A stretch of 64,000 nucleotides of DNA, from positions 582,501-646,500 of the forward strand of contig NW_026261571.1 in assembly GCF_000165395.2 (NCBI RefSeq), read 5' to 3'. The notes beneath the pieces are model-generated. The model was not told where the DNA came from and ran no database searches. It worked only from the letters and a program-made list of their open reading frames with translations. Within the stretch, counting starts at the first letter, position 1; each line of letters begins with the position of its first letter. Origin of the DNA: Babesia bovis T2Bo. Taxonomy: Eukaryota > Apicomplexa > Aconoidasida > Piroplasmida > Babesiidae. Below, one piece after another: positions 55,932 to 64,000 of this stretch. The translations under genes and the position numbers were made by a program.

Positions 55932-57080
55932 ATGCATCGTGGTTACGGAAGTCGTGATTCCTACACCAGGAGGGATGACTATGACTCCCGTGGACCTCCT
56001 CCTCCATATGACCGCGAAAGGGGTTACGACCGGTATGATGTAAAAAGAGATCGTGCTGCGCCTTATGATAGACCCCGTGGAACCAATTACCACCGCGATG
56101 TCCCTGATGAATATCCTCGTTACCGTGATGAACCTCCCAGATACCGCGATGAGCCACCTAGGTACAGAGAAGGTGCCCCAAGGTACCGTGACGCACCTCC
56201 TAGGTATAGAGATGAACCTCCCAGATACCGCGATGACCCGCCTAGATATAGGGACGAGCCTGAGAAATATCGTGATGACCCTGGAAGGTACAGGGATGAA
56301 CCGGCTAGATATAGGGATGAGCCACCTAGGTACAGAGACGAACCTCCCAGGTACCGTGAGGGTAACAGGTATCGTGACAATAACGCCGGTGCAAGGAGTG
56401 GCCCTGTGCGCCGTTATGATGATAGACCCTCTAACGCTGAAACCCCAAAGTCAAAGGTCTTCGTTGGCAACCTCGACGGTAAAGTCAGCGAGGAGGACTT
56501 GACTAATGCTTTTAGCAAGTTTGGTCCTATTAATAAGATTGATTACAGGAGGAATTTTGCTTTTGTAGATTTCGTCAAATCCAGGGATGCAGAGGTTGCT
56601 ATGCGGGAAATGAATGAGCGTGTTCTGCTTGGCACTAAATTGAAGGTAGTTCCACATTCTGAACGTAGCAAGCGTAGTGAGACTAACAGAGAGCCGGACT
56701 TTGCATCTCAGGCCACGGTGCTTAATTTGGACAACAGTGCAAGTTGGCAAGACCTTAAGGATTTTGCGCGCCAGGCAGGAGAAGTTGTTTACGCTTCAGT
56801 GATTATTAGGGACCAGAAACGCTATGGTTTGGTTGAATTCACGAGTCCCAAAACAATGAAAGCGGCGGTGGAGCAGCTTAATGGTAAGAAGATTGCTGTA
56901 AATGAACTTCAGGTGATTCCCATGGCTGTGAATGATTACCTGAAGGATCAGGCGAAGCACTCTAATAACGCTGACAGAACTGCGGCCGACCAACAATTGG
57001 ACGAACGTGAGGACGACTATGAGGAAAAGAACGAATCTGCTTATCAAGATGAGCAGTTAGATTCTGTCGATTACGATTGA
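55932..57080 (+). CDS. SR-like RNA-binding protein with two RRMs and N-terminal YRD repeats (382 aa)
   Basis: A single exon. Residues 1-60 are Arg/Asp/Tyr-rich. Residues 63-141 are about twelve tandem heptads of the form RYRDEPP. RRM 1 is at about 174-245 ('KVFVGNLDGKVSEEDLTNAF', 'RRNFAFVDFVKSRDA') and RRM 2 at about 258-325 ('ATVLNLDNSASWQDLKDFAR', 'KRYGLVEFTSPK'), like the paired canonical and pseudo-RRM of SR proteins such as SRSF1. The C-terminus is acidic. It probably acts in splicing or mRNA handling. The order is unusual: the charged repeat is N-terminal, and Asp/Arg replaces the usual Ser/Arg, so phosphorylation control by SR kinases is not expected from the repeat. Confidence 0.88.
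   Translation: MHRGYGSRDSYTRRDDYDSRGPPPPYDRERGYDRYDVKRDRAAPYDRPRGTNYHRDVPDEYPRYRDEPPRYRDEPPRYREGAPRYRDAPPRYRDEPPRYRDDPPRYRDEPEKYRDDPGRYRDEPARYRDEPPRYRDEPPRYREGNRYRDNNAGARSGPVRRYDDRPSNAETPKSKVFVGNLDGKVSEEDLTNAFSKFGPINKIDYRRNFAFVDFVKSRDAEVAMREMNERVLLGTKLKVVPHSERSKRSETNREPDFASQATVLNLDNSASWQDLKDFARQAGEVVYASVIIRDQKRYGLVEFTSPKTMKAAVEQLNGKKIAVNELQVIPMAVNDYLKDQAKHSNNADRTAADQQLDEREDDYEEKNESAYQDEQLDSVDYD
56118..56354 (+). repeat. 21-bp tandem coding repeat (heptapeptide)
   Basis: About twelve copies of a 21-bp unit encoding R/K-Y-R-D/E-x-P/x-P/x. Units differ at silent third positions (for example 'tac' or 'tat', 'cgt', 'aga' or 'agg'), so the repeat is old and kept at protein level. The count may vary between strains. 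Confidence 0.9.
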
Positions 57081-59646
57081 ACAACACTGTTGTTGTCATA
57101 TGTAGGTGCTGCGGTAAATCGCGGTTTTTGTGAAAACGTAAACTTATTAGTTGCTGCATTTCTATAATGTGGTCCATCCTGTGGAACAAATTTGATTAAT
57201 ATACATGTGAGAGGGGAGTACGCTGCTTGTTGAACCTGGGAGGCACAGCAGGATTCTCGTGGCAATCTGAGAGGTAACTGGTGAAATACACGTTTCCTCT
57301 GCTAACGACTAGCAAAGATTTAATTATGAATGGCGTTGAATGGCGCACGTTTTTTTGTCGTGGAACCTGTAGCTATCATTGACGATACTCCAATTTTCCT
57401 CTATTAAACTTCGTTGAGGTATAGTTGATCCGACGATTACATACAAGTTGTACTATGAAGCAGCACCACTGCATAGATCTCTTAATTGTGTGGCGTATAT
57501 AGGAATATGGCTATAGGATGGCCGTTATGATGGGATCATATATATGTAGATTGATATAATGATCACCTCACATCATATAGCGTTATATTTTGTTTTATGT
57601 CCTGATTGATGGACAGCATTGTGGATATCCATCAGGATGTCTAGTTGTGTTTTTAATGGTACGTCAGGCAGGTCCTGTACTGTTCCCTTTGCAATACGTG
57701 GCATTTCTTGGTTTTAAATATATACATCACATTGGTGGATTCACTATATAACACTAAAGGTTCCCATGGGCTCTTATTTGTAGCGCTATGGTATGGGATA
57801 ATGATTTATGTCTAACCGTTTGATCCATGTACCCACGCCTGGGATACGCTGGGTTTAGTTATATTCACTTGGTAAATGCTTTAGCCCTCATGGCAAAGTC
57901 ATAATAGTCACATCGGAGCATCCAATTGAGCGCCGCAACGTTTAAGCGTTATGTGGTGATTCATTGTTTTGTGTCCCATGTTATGGCTGTTACATGACTT
58001 TTGCTCTCGGCGTTATGTATGTAGTGTCGTCGGGTTGAGGCGCAAGCACTCTCTGTGGAATCTATGTTGGGATGTAAAAAAGATCACGTAGCCCACAATA
58101 TACCTATACTCACAGTAGCTCACTTTATTGTCATCAGTTGACAAAGCTTATTGTTAACCACGGGTATAAGTGCCCCTTTGCTGTAGAGTCCTAAGCTTTG
58201 AACTTTGGGGTTCTTTCCCAATGACAGTTTCAAACGTAGATAGGTGATTGCCAGTTTTAATGGGAGGGTTTTAAAACCTTCCATGATTATCATTGGCAAC
58301 GTTGGTTGTTTTAAAGGTTGATGTATTTTTCATTCACTCCAGCACCATAAAACTTGGCAAAATAGTTCACAAATAATGAAAATTGGAGTACACGACAAAT
58401 CTTCAATGTAATACAGCTTTTGCTCTGAGATCACTGGATAACGTCATGAAAATACCCCAACGATCATATGATTGAATTTTTATAATTAGTTAATAAAGGC
58501 CTCCATTTCTGCAAGGTTATCTAGATTAACCAATCACCTCAATTATGGCGGTTTTGTATTGCACGCAAGACTACGGATCTGAATGCAATATTCTTTGAAT
58601 ACAACTGTACTGTGTGATTCTCAATGGCCCAAATAATGGAATTATGTATGTTACCTTACTAATGATTAATCATTGTCATCACAATTGTTGTGATGCCCTC
58701 GGAAGCATTAGATTATGGCATTTTTTGATATTTTCCATCACCATGAACCGAAACAAAGGGAAAGAAGGATTCCCTAAAGATTTAATATAAAACTCTTTCA
58801 TTCTTTATATGGCTATCAACAGCAATATTCATCTACTGCTCTCGTGAATGTAAATGCAACGATACTCGTAAATCAAGCCCATCGTGGAGAACATAATTTT
58901 AACTATATATGAGATGTTAATCGTTTTGATATGAGTTTCAAAGGCACCGTAACGTGGAAATTACGTAACTAGATGTTAGACCAGAATATATAAAACAGAA
59001 CCGAAAATAAATAAATGCATGTCTTTACATATGTATAATTTACTGTCACTGATGCCTGCACCAATCGTTAAGTTTACAACGACAGTTCACATGATTAGAT
59101 TAATATATTTGACAAAACAGAAGGACAAAATAGTACAACACTTTATAATCACATGTTCCATCCTTCGTAAGAAAAAGATTAGCATTGGAAACGCATACAG
59201 TGCTGTATATGTAATTGTGTTTAATAGATAAATGAAACATGTGTCAAGTGCTTACAAATGCTGTCGTTTGATTTCGAAATATTTAACATTGTTTAGTAAT
59301 TTATCATTGTTTGTTTGGTCATTGATACATATAAACATAACAACCAGACTGCGGTTATTAGTTCTCGCGCGACCATACTTGGGGGTGCAACGAAAGAATA
59401 GTCGTGTTTTGAATTGTACAACATATAAAATTATCAAATTCATTAGAAACCATTAATTATAACATTTCCTATTATTATAGATCATAGAGAATCCTGATTA
59501 CAAAGGGTGATTCCTTCCATATGATCATTGTATAATCTATTGTTCATTCATATTCTGTGTTTATATAATCGCTACAAATTTGCGATATCTAACATATCAA
59601 ACCGTTCAAGTTTCTTTCGTGACTGTTAGGTATAATAACTGTAAAA
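57081..59646. other. 2.6-kb stretch without a recognised protein gene
   Basis: No protein gene found. About 57750-58200 is noticeably richer in G and C than the flanks and contains several inverted repeats (for example 'tatgttggg' near 58062 with 'cccacaatata' near 58090; 'gggagggttttaaaaccttcc' at 58262-58282; 'tcctgattgatgga' with 'tccatcagga' near 57600-57640). It could hold a structured RNA, but no known RNA family was recognised. Confidence 0.4.
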
Positions 59647-60276
59647 ATGTGTAAAATGGAATTTGGATCTTCGTCTTCAGCCCGAGGGAACATTCTTGGC
59701 ATTAGCCAATGCGTTAACCTACTTTGCAAAATAGCCATTTTTATGTTTGGTGCTGTTGCTGTTGGCAATTCCACTTGTGAAAATTCTTTGGCTGTTGACG
59801 CTGAGCAGGCTCCTTTGGTTGTTGAACCTACGTGTGATGTAGATAAATTGTTATCAGCATATGCACCAGATGAGGTTGTTTTTACAACTTCTAAAGGTAA
59901 AGAATACACGAACAAGGACATTGAAGACCTGATTGATCACAACGGACTGAATGGAAGTGAGAACTATAACAGGGATGAATTGGGTCGTAGGAGGTCTAGT
60001 GTAATACGTCAGATGCGTGAATTTGATGATTTAGTTAAGCAAATTCCTGAAAAGCTTGCTCAGCAAGCTGAGTCCTACCGTACATGGGAAGAACTACCTG
60101 ACGATCTTTCAAAAGACATAGCCCAATGCATGTTTAACAAACGTTATGGCTCAAGCGAAGAGAGTAGCAGCAATGATGTGGTTGACTCAGCTGTAAATGC
60201 CGCAGAGAGTGAGACCATTTCTGACGAGCTAATGAAAGATATGCACGACTCCATATACGGTGTTGTATACACATAA
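59647..60276 (+). CDS. Secreted protein of unknown function (209 aa)
   Basis: A single exon. The ATG 'MCKMEFGSSSSARGNILGIS' is followed by a hydrophobic core ('CVNLLCKIAIFMFGAVAVG') that fits an internal or recessed signal sequence. The mature part is acidic and hydrophilic, with a basic cluster 'RDELGRRRSSV' and a Ser/Glu-rich C-terminal third ('SSEESSSNDVVDSA'). No known domain. The recessed signal resembles leaders of some proteins exported by apicomplexan parasites, but this is only an impression. Confidence 0.7.
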   Translation: MCKMEFGSSSSARGNILGISQCVNLLCKIAIFMFGAVAVGNSTCENSLAVDAEQAPLVVEPTCDVDKLLSAYAPDEVVFTTSKGKEYTNKDIEDLIDHNGLNGSENYNRDELGRRRSSVIRQMREFDDLVKQIPEKLAQQAESYRTWEELPDDLSKDIAQCMFNKRYGSSEESSSNDVVDSAVNAAESETISDELMKDMHDSIYGVVYT

Positions 60277-61098
60277 TGCAGAGCGCTAATTTGGTAAAAT
60301 TGACCAAACATATGTACAAAATTCAATTAGCATAAAATTATGTGTGGTGATGAACCCCAAGACGTAGTTCTTTGGTGCTAGGTTACCAGCAAACAGGTCC
60401 CTGAAATGAGGGTTGTAGCCAAAGACTAATTTAATATTAATGACTATACTTGTGCTGATGAGGTTTCAACTTTTATTCGATGTAGAAACTATCGAACAAT
60501 TTGCATGTTATCCTGCATAATGCTACCTTTACTCAGTAGAACGTGTTGGTGAATTTTACAATTAACCAACAACATTCGATGACAATTGAGATGTTTGTTC
60601 GTTTTCGTAAGTGAAATGTTCATCAGAGCATTTTTAAGTTCATAGAGGCAATTTGAGGTGTATGTTGTACATTGTATGGCCTTACAGGAATGATTATGCT
60701 ACAACAGTACAATTGCATTACGATGCAACATTGAATATTTTATAGTATCATAAACAGCGAAGTGGCATTAGTATGTTTAGTTAACAAAACTTAAAGGTGT
60801 TACATTCTTTAATTTTTGAGCATACTACATGGGTGCTGGTGGTTTGGCCATATTTTTGACATTCCGATATAAGACGATAATCTATATGAATATATGGAAC
60901 GGCCCCCAAAGTCGAGACATTAGGTACCTATTTTGAATACTCAAAACAATGCACCTTAGGTCATCAGCCCTATGCTTAGTACTATTCTAAAGTTATCTGT
61001 AATATCAATTCAACGTCATATATATTCTCATGCATGTTATAATATAATCAAAATGTGTAGGTGATCTATTTACAGCACACATTTCGCGGTGGTAGTAA
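60277..61098. other. Convergent 3' spacer, no gene seen
   Basis: AT-rich, with no open frame of interest. It separates the two secreted-protein genes, which converge. Confidence 0.4.
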
Positions 61099-62394
61099 TT
61101 AAATGATAACACTTTGTGAAATGGATTGTTCCGGACATGAGCAATATCTACGTCTATTGATTTCATCATCCGACTTGAAGGATCTGTCTATGTTGTATAG
61201 CATATCCATATAGGCACCTAAGCATAGGTTGGTGAGGTCAAAGTATGCCACTCCGTTTCTTTCATCGATACGCTTGTAACCTCTTTTTAATGATTGCACG
61301 AATTTGTTTCCTTCTATTGGGTTTTCTTTTATTTTATTAATATGTACAATAATATATTGCCATCTATGTATAACATGATCAAAGAGTTCAACGTAGGTGA
61401 CAACCTCTGATACACCAGCCCTGTATATCACTAAGTTGTAATAAGAGTTGAGTACTTCTGTAGTCATATATATTGGGTACCTTATTGGCGCTACGCTGTA
61501 TTGAGTATACATCCAATCTCCAAGTCTCATGTTTTTCATTATCACTAGATCGGGTCTTTCACATTCATACTTTGCTATATCTATTTGTAATACGTGATAC
61601 TTAAGCTGTGTATGCCCATGTTGGAACTCCTTTGAATCATCAGCATAGTGCAATATTTGCTTGGTATGAAATGTTCCGTTTTTGATCTCGGGCACTTTAA
61701 TTGCAAAGTCTAGACCATTAAGTGATGTTTGAATCCATATACGTAAAATATTTTGGTCGGGCGAAAACACAATTTTGTTAGTATGGGCGATAATAATTGG
61801 AGGCGATGTATCGTTTGAAGGAATAATCGGGCAGATATATATCGTATCAAACCGAGATCTCAGGCGATTTGGGACATTCTTAAAATACGTTCCGTATGGT
61901 TTTGCTATCGTATAATTAACACCGTCGTAAGCTGAATTTTCACTATTTACTATTATTAAAGGATGCATAGGCCTTTTTCTCAAATCTAATTCTAACGAAA
62001 TGGGACCCCCAACGAACTCATCCTTTCTTTCACGATTTATAGGTATACTTACATCACTAAAAATTTCATAATGGTATACTCTCGTTGGTTGCTTGCATAC
62101 GTTTCTCAACCTTTTGATTGCAACCATAGTTACTCTACCACGTCTATAAGTTTCAACATAGATGTCGGTTGAATGATTATCATTTATATAGCTTTTATAC
62201 AATACTCCTTTTGCATATTTTACTGCGGTAATATATGGATATCTAGAATGAAACATTGTATATATTCCACCATTTTTGAAACTTCCTTTGAACACATCCA
62301 TTGATTCCGGATGGTCTTGAGAGTCGATATCCACAGTTACGCTATACGCTGTCGTTATAACTGACATCAATATTACATCACAAATAATTGTCAT
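61099..62394 (-). CDS. Secreted protein of unknown function (431 aa)
   Basis: A single exon from ATG 62394, with a signal peptide ('MTIICDVILMSVITTAYSVT'). The mature protein is rich in Tyr, Ile, Val and Asn, and reads as beta-rich, with a repeating pattern of short hydrophobic strands separated by polar turns; several N-glycosylation-type sequons are present but their use is uncertain in Babesia. The C-terminus has 'RRRYCSCPEQSISQSVII' with a Cys pair. There is no clear membrane span. A distant relation to Theileria/Babesia FAINT-type secreted proteins is possible but not shown. Confidence 0.75.
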   Translation of the reverse strand: MTIICDVILMSVITTAYSVTVDIDSQDHPESMDVFKGSFKNGGIYTMFHSRYPYITAVKYAKGVLYKSYINDNHSTDIYVETYRRGRVTMVAIKRLRNVCKQPTRVYHYEIFSDVSIPINRERKDEFVGGPISLELDLRKRPMHPLIIVNSENSAYDGVNYTIAKPYGTYFKNVPNRLRSRFDTIYICPIIPSNDTSPPIIIAHTNKIVFSPDQNILRIWIQTSLNGLDFAIKVPEIKNGTFHTKQILHYADDSKEFQHGHTQLKYHVLQIDIAKYECERPDLVIMKNMRLGDWMYTQYSVAPIRYPIYMTTEVLNSYYNLVIYRAGVSEVVTYVELFDHVIHRWQYIIVHINKIKENPIEGNKFVQSLKRGYKRIDERNGVAYFDLTNLCLGAYMDMLYNIDRSFKSDDEINRRRYCSCPEQSISQSVII

Positions 62395-63005
62395 TGCTTC
62401 AATAAATTAGCATACATTTAATGTTAAGTCAAATACAATTTTCTTTAAACGCTATAAAATGAATTATAATTTATAACATTAGAAAAAAGGCGAAGGGTAC
62501 TCATCTGGTGATATTTGTGCTAGTACATAGTCTTTCACTATATAAAGACTTAATCATTAAAACAATTTTGTTGATGTCTTTATTGCCATTTTACATTAAA
62601 TTAACGATTTAGAATTGCATTTACAAATTGATCTTACTAGATGTTGCTTTATCTATGGAGTGTTATATATTTAATATCTCATATTAATGAAATTATTATT
62701 TACGGTACTATTTGACTACATAATATTTTAGTCAGTGATTTAATCATATGAGAGTCCGTCTTTTTTGGTTTGATACATTGAAACGTTAATCTTCAGATAA
62801 GCCGTTCCTTGGTATGATTGAATTTCTGATAGCAGCACTGAACAAAAAATTTACACTATCGAGTGATTTATAGCTAATGATTATGCCATAAGCATGTTGG
62901 CTATATCAATTTCAAATCTTTTGGGAACAATTTGATTATAAAGTGTATTAACTTAAGAAAGTGTATATAAATAATAATTCTACGCATATATATTGTATAT
63001 ATTTT
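62395..63005. other. Intergenic region, no gene seen
   Basis: Very AT-rich spacer before the 3' end of the DNAJC21-like gene. It probably includes the promoter of the minus-strand secreted gene. Confidence 0.4.
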
Positions 63006-63969
63006 TTATTTAAGTTTTGCGTTTTTGATGTGCTGTTTCGATCTAAGATGGTTCTCCAATTGATTATTGGACCCGAATACTTTGTTACATACTTCACATG
63101 GAAAGTATTCCTTTTCTACTTGCGGTTTATCCTCTTCATAGTGAGAAGCAAAAACTCTACAAACTTCTTGTTTGCGTAATAGTTCTCTTTGCATCTCAAT
63201 TTCATGAATGTTATCCTTCATATTGTTTACGATTTCTTCTTTCATTACATGTTTCATTGCTTCAATTTTTTGTTGTACTTTTAGTTTATCCAGTTCCTTG
63301 AGCATCTTCAGTTCATTTTGCTCTTCTTTTATTCTTTGTACTCTTGGATCGACTTTCTTAACTATATTTACGAGGTTTCTTACGTTATCATTATATTCCT
63401 TTTTTAATTTACTATTTTCCTTTTTATATTGTCTTTCAACAAATCTGCGATTCATTCTTCCTTCTATTTCCCAGTTTTCTTCACAAATGAATGTTCTGAC
63501 GGTGACAAAATCATGCCAAAACTTATAAAATTTGTTAACATCTTGTGATGTACTTTGCGATGTGCCGAATGGCGGATACTCCTACAAGATCATTAACAAG
63601 ACACAATACGACACAGCGATGGATTATCACGTAAAAACAATATTACAATTTGGTTAGCACTGATATAACACAATAATTCCTTTCTTGTGGGAATATACCA
63701 ATAAATTTATTAATGAAGTTAGTTTGCAGGTATTGTTTCATGAAACTTACGTATATGTCGTCATTTCCTTCATGTATCAGCTCTTCCTTTTCCAATTCAA
63801 CTATTTGTGCGAAGCACTTGGAGTAAACTTGGTAGAAATTATTCGGTTTCGATTCATCAAATCCATTATAGCATGGTCTGAAATAATACCAAATATCAAA
63901 TTCTGTCTTATCATGCGTCTTTTTCGATTTTAGAATTCGTTGTCGATTCTTGTTATACCATTCTCTATT
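63006..63969 (-). CDS. DNAJC21: DNAJC21/JJJ1-like J-protein, 5' part beyond the window
   Basis: Exons in the window: complement(63751..63969), beginning at acceptor ATGTAG, and complement(63006..63581), with a 169-nt intron in phase. The J domain must lie past base 64000. Visible family blocks: 'REWYNKNRQRILKSK', 'FDIWYYFRPCYNGFDES', 'FYQVYSKCFAQIV', 'YPPFGTSQS', 'FYKFWHDFVTVRTF', a long charged helix, and the C2H2 zinc finger 'CEVCNKVFGSNNQLENHLRS' followed by KQH. JJJ1/DNAJC21 works with Hsp70 in late cytoplasmic 60S maturation, releasing Arx1-type factors. The second C-terminal zinc finger of the family is missing here, so the protein is shorter than the yeast and human forms. Confidence 0.85.
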
Positions 63970-64000
63970 CTACATTGATAATGACTCTATGCTAATCGAT

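Noticed and set aside
56120..56380. Minus-strand open frame of repeating 'SSLYLGG' type
   Set aside because: Exact antisense of the 21-bp repeat in the SR-like gene; open only because of the repeat.
1..64000. CRISPR arrays, bacterial insertion sequences, phage or operon-type features
   Set aside because: No regular direct-repeat/spacer array, no transposase or integrase frames, and the genes are spliced eukaryotic ones.

Overview
The window looks like part of a Babesia chromosome, most likely Babesia bovis or a very close relative. The left ~19.6 kb carries VESA1-type (ves1) variant surface antigen genes mixed with SmORF genes, a combination known from B. bovis. The rest carries ordinary apicomplexan housekeeping genes with very short introns (mostly 33-41 nt, GT-AG). 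No sequence search was run; identities come from reading motifs in the translations.

Region 1 (1-19.6 kb) is a multigene-family cluster. It starts with the 3' part of a + strand VESA1 gene that lost its membrane anchor and is joined, at about 2112-2126, to an inverted VESA1 N-terminal fragment. Two SmORF genes follow, then a head-to-head pair of intact VESA1 genes (6410-10556 minus, 10993-15146 plus) sharing a 436-bp quasi-palindromic intergenic region. This matches the layout described for the B. bovis locus of active ves transcription. Two more SmORFs, a perfect 557-bp direct duplication and a stray VESA1 membrane-anchor fragment end the cluster. SmORF proteins here carry 1, 4, 5 and 1 copies of a ~50-residue module, and the four-module member looks like a fusion of two SmORFs.

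Region 2 (20-64 kb) is the chromosome core. In order: tubulin cofactor C, a p24/EMP24 cargo receptor, a degenerate ribonucleotide reductase R2-like subunit, a large unknown protein, two secreted proteins flanking a sphingomyelinase-like phosphoesterase, a membrane cyclic-nucleotide phosphodiesterase, a WW/RRM (CELF-like) protein, CWC22, organellar ribosomal protein uS8, Rab11, a cyclin L-like protein with an RS tail, three proline tRNA genes with three different anticodons, a small two-exon gene, a RING-H2 ligase, UTP25, an organelle-type methionyl-tRNA synthetase, a probable mitochondrial protein, a mitochondrial carrier-like protein, two unknown spliced genes, an SR-like RRM protein with heptad repeats, two secreted unknowns and a DNAJC21/JJJ1-like protein cut by the right edge.

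Exon joins given below were worked out by hand from reading frame, phase and GT-AG sites. They are hypotheses for transcript data to confirm. The most notable signals are the ves1 inverted locus with repeated GC-rich hairpins, the inverted VESA1 junction, the SmORF fusion and start-codon loss, the 557-bp duplication joined to a VESA1 anchor fragment, the R2-like subunit lacking its radical tyrosine, and the proline tRNA trio.
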